Positions 1-8,012 of a stretch of DNA of 64,000 bases are shown here, one piece after another. A model generated the notes under the pieces. That model made no database searches. It worked only from the letters and a program-made list of their open reading frames with translations, and had not been told where the DNA came from. The first letter of the stretch is position 1, and each line of letters begins with the position of its first letter. Position numbers and translations under genes: made by a program. This DNA is from Flavobacterium phragmitis (GTDB taxonomy: Bacteria; Bacteroidota; Bacteroidia; Flavobacteriales; Flavobacteriaceae). Where the stretch lies: the NCBI RefSeq assembly GCF_900112575.1, contig NZ_FOMH01000001.1:589956-653955 (forward strand), given 5' to 3'.

Positions 1-1051
1 TTACGGTTTCCTGTACCACATTACGAGTAATTTCTTCAAATACTTTTTCTATTGGCGAAGCAGTCTGTAATGCAGCCGGACGGCCATAATCTCCAGCCTC
101 ACGAATAGATTGTACAATTGGAACTTCTCCTAAAAATGGAACTTCTAAATCTTGAGCAAGGTTTTTAGCACCTTCTTGTCCAAAGATATAATATTTATTT
201 TCAGGTAATTCTTCTGGCGTAAAATAAGCCATGTTTTCAATAATTCCTAAAACAGGAACATTGATATTGTCTTGCATAAACATTGCCACTCCTTTTTTAG
301 CATCTGCTAAAGCTACGGCTTGCGGCGTACTTACTACAACAGCTCCAGTAATAGGAAGAGACTGCATAATAGATAAGTGAATATCTCCAGTTCCAGGAGG
401 TAAATCAAGAAGCATGAAATCTAATTCTCCCCAATCTGCATCAAAAATCATTTGGTTTAATGCTTTTGCTGCCATTGGTCCTCTCCAGATTACAGCCTGA
501 CTTGGAGCAGTAAAGAATCCGATAGAAAGCATTTTGATTTCGTAGCTTTCAATAGGTTTCATTTTTGATTTTCCGTCAACTGTAGTAGAAACGGGTTTTT
601 CGTTTTCAACATCGAACATAATCGGCATTGAAGGACCGTAGATATCAGCATCTAAAACACCAACTTTGAAGCCCATTTTTGCAAGCGTTACCGCTAAATT
701 TGCTGTTACAGTAGATTTTCCTACTCCACCTTTTCCAGAAGCAACAGCAATAATATTTTTGATTCCAGGAATTGCACGACCTTTGATTTCAGGTTTCTCT
801 GGAGATTCTACTTTAATATTTACTTTAACTTTCGCATCAGGAGATATTAATTCGTGAATTGTTTTCTTAATATCGTCTTCTGCTCTTTTTTTGATGTGCA
901 TTGCAGGAGTATGCAATACAAGGTCAACAACAGCTTCATCGCCAAAAGTAATCACATTGGTTACAGCGCCGCTTTCAACCATATTTTTTCCTTCTCCAGC
1001 AATAGTAATGGTTTCTAATGCTTTCAGAATTTCTTTTCTATCTAGTTTCAT
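1..1051 (-). CDS. mrp: Mrp/ApbC-type iron-sulfur cluster carrier ATPase, cut at window start
   Basis: Translated by hand from the minus strand, starting at ATG 1049-1051; 350 codons are open to the window edge with no stop, so the C-terminus (probably about 25 residues) lies outside. Residues 5-80 resemble the MIP18/DUF59 domain. A deviant Walker A, GKGGVGKST, is at 106-114, followed by a DADIYGPS stretch and a DLPPGTGD switch motif. Mrp/Nbp35-family proteins bind and deliver iron-sulfur clusters in the cytosol. A TAnnTTTG element lies about 75 bases upstream. The family assignment is secure; the client proteins cannot be told from sequence. Confidence 0.93.
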   Translation of the reverse strand, partial: MKLDRKEILKALETITIAGEGKNMVESGAVTNVITFGDEAVVDLVLHTPAMHIKKRAEDDIKKTIHELISPDAKVKVNIKVESPEKPEIKGRAIPGIKNIIAVASGKGGVGKSTVTANLAVTLAKMGFKVGVLDADIYGPSMPIMFDVENEKPVSTTVDGKSKMKPIESYEIKMLSIGFFTAPSQAVIWRGPMAAKALNQMIFDADWGELDFMLLDLPPGTGDIHLSIMQSLPITGAVVVSTPQAVALADAKKGVAMFMQDNINVPVLGIIENMAYFTPEELPENKYYIFGQEGAKNLAQDLEVPFLGEVPIVQSIREAGDYGRPAALQTASPIEKVFEEITRNVVQETV

Positions 1052-1468
1052 TGTAATGGGCTATTTTTCTATTCTTGGAAACCAGTTTTTAAAGATTATA
1101 CTTGTTTAAACCGAATTCAGGGTGCAAAGATAACAGATTAAGTTCGGAATTAAGCGATTTTGAATTGTAATTATTGATATAGAGATTATTCAAAATTATG
1201 TTAGAATGTTTTTTGAGGCATTTTTACCATACAATGGTTCTCTAAAAACTCAATTCTAACAAATTTAGATCTAAAAGTGTATTTATATTTTTGTCTAAAT
1301 TTTCTTCTTTTTTAAAAGAGATTCTCAGAAAACTTCGCTATATTTGAGTACCCAAATCAATGATTTCCAGTTATTAAAAAAGTATATGAAAACTTATTTT
1401 TCAGGAATTTTTATTGGGTTTTCTGTATTTTTTCAAAAGTTATTTTCTATCATTTAAACTTTAAAAAT
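1052..1468. other. Divergent intergenic region between mrp and the L,D-transpeptidase gene
   Basis: 417 AT-rich bases without a convincing gene. It holds the mrp -7 element at 1125-1132. For the plus-strand gene, TAnnTTTG-like strings occur in the region 1280-1345 (for example TATATTTG near 1336), leaving a leader of roughly 120 bases. A 23-codon ORF at 1386-1457 is present but has no supporting evidence. Confidence 0.5.
1125..1132 (-). promoter_or_regulatory. Candidate -7 element of mrp
   Basis: The minus strand reads TATCTTTG, matching the Bacteroidota TAnnTTTG -7 consensus, about 75 bases upstream of the mrp start. No clear TTG sits at the -33 position, so support is from one element only. 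Confidence 0.45.
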
Positions 1469-3067
1469 ATGCGAAATTTTACTTTTTCTACAATCATTAT
1501 TGCAGTCAGCTTTTTTGCATTTTCATTTTATTCATTTCCAGCCAAGACAAAAAGCAAAGAGGCTTCAATAAACACTAAATATGTCGCTGCAATTACTATC
1601 GATGCAGCATCGATAAACGCTTTCTTTAAAAAATATCCCAAACTCAAAAAATACCAGAAAGACGTTGAGGATCTTTACAAAACCAAGCAGTATAAATCGA
1701 TTTGGTATGATGATAAAAACATCACTGAATTTGGAGCATTATTGTATCAGAAAGTAAATGTGCTCAAAGATCAGGGAATCAACAGCGAAATGCCTTACAA
1801 AGAAGTAATTGATCAAGCATTTAATGAAAGTGATAACATTGAACCGCCTCAATTGGATACCGAATTACTCTTAACCAGCATGTATATTTTTTATGCAAGC
1901 AATGTATATTCTGGTGTAGATTCCGCTACTTTAAAGAAAATAGGATGGTATTTGCCTGCTAAAAGTATTTCGTATTCTAAAATTTTAGATTCTTTACTTG
2001 TCGATACCAATCGATTAAATGAAGATGATAATCTTATGTTTAGCCAATATTATAAACTGAAAGATGCCTTAAAGAAATTCCGTAAAATTGAAACCGATAA
2101 TCTTTGGCAGAAAATTACGATTGACAGTCTTAACTATAAAGACTTAAGGCCAGATGATACTGCTGTTGCTATAAAACAAATTAGAAATCGTTTGTTTGTG
2201 GAGGGAGATCTTAAACGTGATTCTCAAAGCGATGTATATGATGAAGAATTAATGGCTGGAGTTTTAAATTATAAAAAAAGATACAATCTTAAAATAAACT
2301 ATGCCATAACCAGAGATCATATCAATCAGATGAATGAGCCTATAAGCAAAAGAATTAAAACCATAATGCTGAATATGGAAAGATGCCGTTGGATTCCAAC
2401 TAATTTAGCTAAAGCACAAGAATATGTAATGGTTAATATTCCGTCGTTTAGAATGTTTTATGTAAAAGATGGAAAGTATGCACTTGTTTCGGATATTTTT
2501 GTAGGGAACAGACTCAGTGAAACCGTAATATTTAGCGGTATGATGGATAGAATTGTTTTCAGTCCATATTGGTATGTGCCAAACAGTATTATTCAAAACG
2601 AATTGAAGCTTCAGATTGCAAGAGATAAAAATTATCTGGCAGATCATAATATGGAATGGAACGGGGGGAAAGTAAGACAGAAACCAGGTCCTAAAAACTC
2701 CTTAGGATTGGTGAAATTTATGTTCCCAAATCCAAATGATATTTACATGCACGATACCCCTGCAAAAAGTTTGTTCGAATTTGAAAACCGTACCTTTAGT
2801 CATGGTTGTATTAATGTAAAAGAAGCAAAAAATCTGGCATTGGCTATTTTAAAAGACGATCCAGACTGGCCCGTTGATAAAATTGATAAAGCGATGAGCG
2901 GCGAAAAAGAAACAACCTGTATGCTCAAACGTAAAATTCCGGTTTACATAGGATATTTTACAGCCTGGGTTCAGGATAATGGCGAAATAAACTTTTTCCC
3001 TGATGTGTACAGTCGTGATGAAAGTCTGGATAAACTGCTTTATTCTGATTCTGTAACCATGAAATAA
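1469..3067 (+). CDS. Secreted L,D-transpeptidase of the YcbB type
   Basis: 532 residues with an N-terminal hydrophobic signal segment (about 5-25), so it acts in the periplasm. A long middle part fits the scaffold/peptidoglycan-binding region of YcbB-like enzymes. The YkuD catalytic domain spans about 315-490, with MHDT upstream and SHGCIN at 444-449; His445 and Cys447 are the expected catalytic residues. Such enzymes make 3-3 cross-links between stem peptides or attach partners to peptidoglycan. The size matches YcbB-type enzymes rather than short YkuD proteins. It is monocistronic, with a large hairpin after the stop codon. Confidence 0.9.
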   Translation: MRNFTFSTIIIAVSFFAFSFYSFPAKTKSKEASINTKYVAAITIDAASINAFFKKYPKLKKYQKDVEDLYKTKQYKSIWYDDKNITEFGALLYQKVNVLKDQGINSEMPYKEVIDQAFNESDNIEPPQLDTELLLTSMYIFYASNVYSGVDSATLKKIGWYLPAKSISYSKILDSLLVDTNRLNEDDNLMFSQYYKLKDALKKFRKIETDNLWQKITIDSLNYKDLRPDDTAVAIKQIRNRLFVEGDLKRDSQSDVYDEELMAGVLNYKKRYNLKINYAITRDHINQMNEPISKRIKTIMLNMERCRWIPTNLAKAQEYVMVNIPSFRMFYVKDGKYALVSDIFVGNRLSETVIFSGMMDRIVFSPYWYVPNSIIQNELKLQIARDKNYLADHNMEWNGGKVRQKPGPKNSLGLVKFMFPNPNDIYMHDTPAKSLFEFENRTFSHGCINVKEAKNLALAILKDDPDWPVDKIDKAMSGEKETTCMLKRKIPVYIGYFTAWVQDNGEINFFPDVYSRDESLDKLLYSDSVTMK

Positions 3068-3106
3068 CACCTAGTAGGTAATTTTTTGTTCGAAAACATT
3101 TCGGTG

Positions 3107-3174
3107 TTATACCGATATAGCATGAAAATAGGCCAATTTTTTATTGGGCTATATTGAATGCATAATCGGTATAA
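3107..3174. repeat. Long nested hairpin after the L,D-transpeptidase gene
   Basis: The outer arms 3107-3123 and 3158-3174 are complementary (TTATACCGAT plus a partly matching inner part). An inner stem of about 10 bp (ATAGGCCAAT with ATTGGGCTAT, one mismatch) has a T-rich loop. It lies between two convergent genes and may act as a terminator or be a mobile hairpin repeat. Confidence 0.5.
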
Positions 3175-3216
3175 AATAAAAAACCCGGCAGATTTAAAAA
3201 TACAATCTGTCGGGTT
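3175..3216 (-). terminator. Intrinsic terminator of the ABC export operon
   Basis: On the minus strand a 13-bp stem (3204-3216 with 3182-3194, one G-U pair) containing the CCCG core is followed by a T-rich tail reading toward lower coordinates. It begins 22 bases after the permease stop codon. Confidence 0.75.
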
Positions 3217-3238
3217 CTAAAAAAAATGGTCTACAAGC

Positions 3239-5665
3239 TTATTCGTATTTTAAATATTTTAAAACGTCTATTTTGGTTACCTGAAAAGCTTTTGTTAAAA
3301 CAATTATTAATGTTAAGAACAAAAGAGAGATCAGTGCAATACCAAAAGGAACGGACGATATTCCAATTCTAAAAGCAAAATCTTCAAGCCATTTTTGTAA
3401 TAAGATGTAAGCAGGAACAATTCCAATTCCAAAGCCTATTAAACAAAAAACAATATATTGTTTTGATAATTCTTTTAATAAAACATCAGTTTCTGCTCCT
3501 AATGTTTTTCTAATGGCGATTTCTTTTAGTCTTCTCTCCATCGAAAATGATGCCAAAGCGAACAAACCAAAGATTGCAATTACAATTACGACCAAATTTA
3601 AGATAAAAAACAGGTTTTTCTGCTTTACTTGTTCCGCATAAGTTTTTGCAAATCCTTTGTTAACAAATTCGTAATCAAATGGATAGTCCGGGTTTACGTT
3701 TTTCTCCCAATATAATTTCAATTTTTCTAACGTTTCTGTTAAATTATTTGGAGAAACCTTTGCATAGACATTTTGAAAGTTATTCCATTTCAAGGCTTTC
3801 ATGTTTAGGAAGACCATTTGAGGTACTTTATTTTGTAATCCGGTAATGTTAAAATCTTTGACGATTCCAACAATTTTAAACTTCATATTTCCTTTTTCAT
3901 TACCCCAACCCGATGTTATAACAGTGTTGATAGGGTTTTTAAGACCTAATGTTTTAGCAAGAGTTTCATTGATCAGCCAATTATCTATTGTGTCTGAGGC
4001 AAATTTTGGAGACAAATCCCGTCCTTCCACAACTTTGATTTTCATCATGTCCAAAAAGCCAAAATCCATATCTACATTTCGTGGTTGCACGAAAACGCCA
4101 TTATGCGTAAAACCGGAGCTTGAATTGGTACCGTTTCCAAATGTACCTGCAAAAGTAGAAACCTGCTGAACTCCTGGTATCTTAAGGATTTCCTGTTTTG
4201 TAGTTTCGTATTTTTGTCCTTTTGTTTTGTAATCCTGATAATTGAACGGAATACGAATTACCTGATCGCCATTAAACCCAAGATCTTTGTTCATCATATA
4301 ATCTACCTGAGAATTGACAATCAAGGCTCCAATGATGAAAAAGGCTGCAATTCCAAATTGAAAAATAAGCATCGAATTTCGAATCCAGATTCCGCTTTTA
4401 CTTCTGGAGAAATTACCTTTTAAAACTTTTAAAGTTTCAAAATTGGAGATATAAATAGCTGGAAAAATACCTGCAAGAATGATTACTAATCCAAAAATCA
4501 AAATGAGTTGCAGGTAAAATTCAGCACCATTAATAGTTAGATTCTTTTTCAGGAAAGCATTATAAAATGGTAACGACAGTTCAACAATTGCCAAAGCAAA
4601 CAAAATAGCAAGCGTTACAATTATCGCTGTTTCAAATATGAATTGGGCAATAATTTGCTTTTTAGAAGCGCCTACAATCTTACGAACTCCTACTTCTTTA
4701 GCACGCTTTATAGCTGAAGCCGTTGCCAGATTGATATAATTAACCAAAGACAGAATCAAAATTAAAAGAGATAAACCTGCCATGATATAAAGAAGCTTTA
4801 AATTTCCTGTTCCTTCAGGAGATGCCGATCCGGAAGATTTTGTACCATATAAATAGCGTGTTTTTAACTGATCCAGAATAATTTGTATCTCTCCATTTTC
4901 TTTTACATACTGCTCAACAGTCTGCCCACTAGCTTTCGCATCTTTTAAAGTTCTGTTTACAAAATTGACATTATGCATTTTCTTTAAGACCGTGGCGATA
5001 TCGGCGCCTTTTTTGGTTTTAATCATCAATCCATAATTGAAATTTCCCCATTGATTAGCATCATTTTCGCGAATAATACCACCAAAAACGTAATTTGGTT
5101 CGACAGAAGAAGGTCTTATAATATGATAAACTGCTTTTATAGTATAAGGCTTATCGTTGTAAGTAATAGATTTTCCTATTGGATCTTCCTCTCCAAAAAG
5201 TAATTTTGCTTGTTCTTCAGAAATTGCCGCACTGTTTTTTTCTTTAAGAATATCCTTTTTTGCACCTTTAATGATAGGGAAAGGATAAAAATCAAAAAAG
5301 TTGTTATCGGTTACGGTTATTTTTTTATCAATCAGTTTTTTGTTCTGATATTTTATAACCGATTCGTTATACCAGTCATTTACAAAGCAAATTTGCTCAA
5401 TTTCTGGTATTGTTGCCGCACAGGTTTGCCCAAAAGGAATTGAACTTGTTGTCCACGTATCGCCCGTTATTCCTATTTTGTTAAGAACCTGATAGACATT
5501 TTCTTTTTCAGGATTCCATTGATTGTACGCGTGTTCGTTATTCCAGTATAAAATGGCGAAAATGACACCGGAAATTCCGATACTTAATCCTAAGACATTT
5601 AAAAACGAAAACAATTTGCTTTGTTTCAAATGATAAATAAATATTTTAAACCAGTTAAAAATCAT
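3239..5665 (-). CDS. ABC transporter permease, MacB/FtsX type
   Basis: 808 residues. The protein starts with a short cytoplasmic part and a membrane helix (about 17-40), followed by a large periplasmic MacB-type domain (about 45-270). Then come membrane helices with an FtsX domain (about 285-400), a helix near 425, a second periplasmic domain, and a second FtsX domain near 690-800. This duplicated arrangement is usual for Bacteroidota MacB-like permeases. It should work with the ATPase (5796-6503) and adaptor (6609-7853) upstream in the same transcript. The family usually drives outward mechanotransmission or export across the envelope; the substrate cannot be read from sequence. The gene ends at a strong terminator. 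Confidence 0.9.
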   Translation of the reverse strand: MIFNWFKIFIYHLKQSKLFSFLNVLGLSIGISGVIFAILYWNNEHAYNQWNPEKENVYQVLNKIGITGDTWTTSSIPFGQTCAATIPEIEQICFVNDWYNESVIKYQNKKLIDKKITVTDNNFFDFYPFPIIKGAKKDILKEKNSAAISEEQAKLLFGEEDPIGKSITYNDKPYTIKAVYHIIRPSSVEPNYVFGGIIRENDANQWGNFNYGLMIKTKKGADIATVLKKMHNVNFVNRTLKDAKASGQTVEQYVKENGEIQIILDQLKTRYLYGTKSSGSASPEGTGNLKLLYIMAGLSLLILILSLVNYINLATASAIKRAKEVGVRKIVGASKKQIIAQFIFETAIIVTLAILFALAIVELSLPFYNAFLKKNLTINGAEFYLQLILIFGLVIILAGIFPAIYISNFETLKVLKGNFSRSKSGIWIRNSMLIFQFGIAAFFIIGALIVNSQVDYMMNKDLGFNGDQVIRIPFNYQDYKTKGQKYETTKQEILKIPGVQQVSTFAGTFGNGTNSSSGFTHNGVFVQPRNVDMDFGFLDMMKIKVVEGRDLSPKFASDTIDNWLINETLAKTLGLKNPINTVITSGWGNEKGNMKFKIVGIVKDFNITGLQNKVPQMVFLNMKALKWNNFQNVYAKVSPNNLTETLEKLKLYWEKNVNPDYPFDYEFVNKGFAKTYAEQVKQKNLFFILNLVVIVIAIFGLFALASFSMERRLKEIAIRKTLGAETDVLLKELSKQYIVFCLIGFGIGIVPAYILLQKWLEDFAFRIGISSVPFGIALISLLFLTLIIVLTKAFQVTKIDVLKYLKYE

Positions 5666-5716
5666 TTTGTTGTATATTTTTATAGTTGATATGGTTGTTT
5701 TTGTAAATCTTTCGAT

Positions 5717-5791
5717 TTAGATCATTGTAAATATTTTGCAAACTAATTCTACCAGAACTACGAGTGCTGTAACGATAATTTTGATCATCAT
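5717..5791 (-). CDS. Possible 24-residue membrane peptide between ATPase and permease genes
   Basis: ATG at 5789-5791, stop at 5717-5719, starting 4 bases after the ATPase stop. The product begins MMIKIIVTALVVLVEL and could be one membrane helix. No clear ribosome binding site is visible and the ORF is very short, so it may be chance. It fills most of an otherwise unexplained 130-base gap inside a tight operon. Confidence 0.25.
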   Translation of the reverse strand: MMIKIIVTALVVLVELVCKIFTMI

Positions 5792-5795
5792 TTTA

Positions 5796-6503
5796 TTATT
5801 TAGCGTCCATAAAAACATCAACATTACGTTGATTTAACTTTTCAGAAAATATAACTCCGTCTTTCATATGAATGGTTCTTTGCGAAAAAGAAGCATCATA
5901 ATCAGAGTGGGTAACCATCAATATTGTAGCGCCTTTAGCATGTAAATCGGTTAGGAGTTCCATTACCTCGTTACCATTTTTACTATCCAAATTTCCTGTT
6001 GGCTCATCGGCAAGGATAATTTTTGGGTCATTTACGAGAGCTCTCGCAACGGCAACTCTTTGCTGTTGTCCTCCTGAAAGCTGTTGCGGAAAATGTCTCA
6101 AACGATGAGAAATGTTTAGTTTTTCTGCAATGGCTTCGATTTTTTGTCTTCTTTCAGAAGCTTTTACATTGTTATAAAGCAGAGGTAATTCGATATTATC
6201 GTAAACCGAAAGCTCATCGATTAAGTTGAAGTTTTGAAAAATGAAACCGATGTTTTCTTTTCTCACTTTGGCTCTTCCTTTTTCTTTTAAACCAATCATT
6301 TCCTGATCTAGTAGTTTATAACTTCCGTCATTTGCACTGTCTAAAAGTCCGATAATATTTAATAAAGTCGATTTTCCACAGCCTGAAGGTCCCATGATAG
6401 TTAAAAAATCTCCCTTTTTTATTTCTAAATTAATACCGCTCAATGCAGCAGTTTCTATTTCTTCTGTTCTAAAAACTTTGGTTAAATTCTGAATTGTGAT
6501 CAT
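5796..6503 (-). CDS. ABC transporter ATP-binding protein, MacB/LolD type
   Basis: 235 residues, a complete nucleotide-binding domain. Walker A GPSGCGKST lies at about 39-47, the Q-loop region after it, the signature LSGGQQQR near 142, Walker B ILADEPTG near 160, and the H-loop at MVTHSD. This is the type 7 (MacB/LolD/FtsE) pattern. It should power the permease encoded just downstream and couple to the periplasmic adaptor encoded upstream. Same strand, with a 105-base gap to the adaptor gene that contains a dispersed repeat. Confidence 0.93.
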   Translation of the reverse strand: MITIQNLTKVFRTEEIETAALSGINLEIKKGDFLTIMGPSGCGKSTLLNIIGLLDSANDGSYKLLDQEMIGLKEKGRAKVRKENIGFIFQNFNLIDELSVYDNIELPLLYNNVKASERRQKIEAIAEKLNISHRLRHFPQQLSGGQQQRVAVARALVNDPKIILADEPTGNLDSKNGNEVMELLTDLHAKGATILMVTHSDYDASFSQRTIHMKDGVIFSEKLNQRNVDVFMDAK

Positions 6504-6562
6504 AATTTTTTAAGGTTTTGAATTGTTATTAAAATCGTTTTTTGATTGATGATTGATGCCGT

Positions 6563-6591
6563 TCCTGCAAGGTTTTTAAAATCTTGTAGGT
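6563..6591. repeat. Dispersed 29-bp hairpin repeat, copy 1
   Basis: A 29-base imperfect palindrome beginning TCCTGCAAGG and ending TTGTAGGT. Related copies are at 10950-10978, 11020-11048 (inverted) and 50771-50799. It lies between two genes of one operon. Confidence 0.75.
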
Positions 6592-6608
6592 ATTTGTTTT
6601 TTTTTGTG

Positions 6609-7853
6609 TTATTGTTTCTGAAGCGAAAGCTCTTCAATGTCTTTATAATCCGAGTAAGAAGAAGTAATAACAGATTCGCCTTCTTTTAGACCTTCCAAAA
6701 CTTCATAATAAGATGGGTTTTCGCGTCCTAGTTTGATGTTTCTTCTTTCGGCTTTGTCTCCTTTTACTACAAAAATCCATTTTCCTGCAGCTTCCTGATT
6801 AAAACTTCCTTTTGGGATTACTAATGTTTTATTCTTTTCGGATAAAATCAGTTTTACGCCAAAACTAAGTCCGTCCTGTAATACAATTTTTTCTTTTGAG
6901 GTAAATACCAATTCGACTGTAAAGTGTCCGTTTTTTACTTCCGGAATTACTTTGGTAACCAAAACTTCAAGATTTTGACCTTTAAATTCAACCTGACCTT
7001 TAAGGCCTTCTCTGATTTTTTCCAGATAAAATTCATCAACATCAGCAGAAAGTTTGTAACCTTTTTTAGAATCGATTTTCCCGATGCTTTGACCTGCCTG
7101 AAAGTTTTGACCTAGAACAGCTTCAAAAGAAGTAAGTCTTCCCGTTTCTGGTGCTGTAATCAAGAAATTCTTTTTGTTGTTTCTAAGGATTTCCAGACTT
7201 TTTTCCATGGTCTGAATGGAACGGTTGATTTGAGAAATCTGAACCTGATTACTTTGTTTTTCTTTTTGAATGCTTTGCTGAATGGTCTTTTTACGTTCTT
7301 CCTGAAAACGAAGACTTTCTTTAAAAGTATTCCAGTCGTTTTTCGAAATCACGTCTTTGGCAAACAATTTAGCGTTTACGTCGTATAATCTTTTAGCGTC
7401 GTTATAATCATGTTCGATTAGAACAAAATCTTTGGTTAAGTTTAATTCTTGGTTTCTGATATTTAGTTTTCCTGTATTTAAATTGTTGATTTGCTCAATA
7501 ATAGCGGTTTCTTGAGTTAAGTAATTCAATTCTGTATTTGGATTATATAAACGGGCAAGAGATTGTCCTTTGGTCACCATTGCACCATTTTCTACAAAAA
7601 TTTCTTTTACAGAACCGCCTTCGGTAACGTTTACCAGCATTACGTTTAATGGCTCAACTTTTGCCTGAAAAACAACGAAATCTTCAAAAAAGGCTTTTTC
7701 TGCTTTTTGGATAGTGATTTCCTCTGTTTTTACATTTAAAGTTCGTTTGGTATTAAATGCAAAAACGACGATAACCACCAAAACTAAAAAAACAGCAATT
7801 GCTATTGTGAGATATCTAAATTTTTTATTTTTACGAGGAATTATCTTGTCCAT
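6609..7853 (-). CDS. HlyD-family periplasmic adaptor (membrane fusion protein)
   Basis: 414 residues. One membrane anchor (about 17-37) after a basic N-terminus, then a lipoyl-like half (about 70-115), a long helical hairpin rich in Glu, Lys and Gln (about 118-225), the second lipoyl half, and beta-barrel and membrane-proximal domains to the end. This is the usual adaptor build of MacA/HlyD proteins, linking the inner-membrane pump to an outer-membrane channel. No TolC-type gene is in the cluster. First gene of the predicted sigma-54 operon; the start lies about 18 bases after the predicted transcription start. Confidence 0.92.
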   Translation of the reverse strand: MDKIIPRKNKKFRYLTIAIAVFLVLVVIVVFAFNTKRTLNVKTEEITIQKAEKAFFEDFVVFQAKVEPLNVMLVNVTEGGSVKEIFVENGAMVTKGQSLARLYNPNTELNYLTQETAIIEQINNLNTGKLNIRNQELNLTKDFVLIEHDYNDAKRLYDVNAKLFAKDVISKNDWNTFKESLRFQEERKKTIQQSIQKEKQSNQVQISQINRSIQTMEKSLEILRNNKKNFLITAPETGRLTSFEAVLGQNFQAGQSIGKIDSKKGYKLSADVDEFYLEKIREGLKGQVEFKGQNLEVLVTKVIPEVKNGHFTVELVFTSKEKIVLQDGLSFGVKLILSEKNKTLVIPKGSFNQEAAGKWIFVVKGDKAERRNIKLGRENPSYYEVLEGLKEGESVITSSYSDYKDIEELSLQKQ

Positions 7854-7881
7854 TTTTTTAATATTTTACTGATAATCAATA

Positions 7882-7898
7882 GGTAAATACTGTGCCAT
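7882..7898 (-). promoter_or_regulatory. Candidate sigma-54 promoter of the ABC export operon
   Basis: The minus strand reads TGGCAC (7897-7892), then five bases, then TTAC (7886-7883). The sigma-54 consensus is TGGCACGN4TTGCW; spacing is exact and only the -12 G is replaced by A. The predicted start near 7871 gives a leader of about 18 bases. The gene immediately upstream in the other direction encodes a sigma-54 activator, which strengthens the call. Confidence 0.6.
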
Positions 7899-7961
7899 AA
7901 AATTTATTATTTGTAAAGTATTGATTTTAAAGAGACTTCCAGAATCCCTTCAAAAAAGTAG

Positions 7962-7977
7962 TGTTCGATAATGAACA
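7962..7977. promoter_or_regulatory. Palindrome, probable binding site of the NtrC-type regulator
   Basis: TGTTC, six bases, GAACA. It lies 65-80 bases upstream of the -24 element of the predicted sigma-54 promoter, the usual distance for an activator site. A second GAAC...GTTC pair overlaps it at 7973-7988. The binding protein is inferred from position only. Confidence 0.5.
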
Positions 7978-8012
7978 GTTGACCGTTCGGAAGCGGACAG
8001 AAAAAAAATCTT

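Noticed and set aside
1386..1457. 23-codon ORF upstream of the L,D-transpeptidase gene
   Set aside because: Very short, Phe/Ile-rich because the DNA is AT-rich, no ribosome site and no sign of conservation visible.
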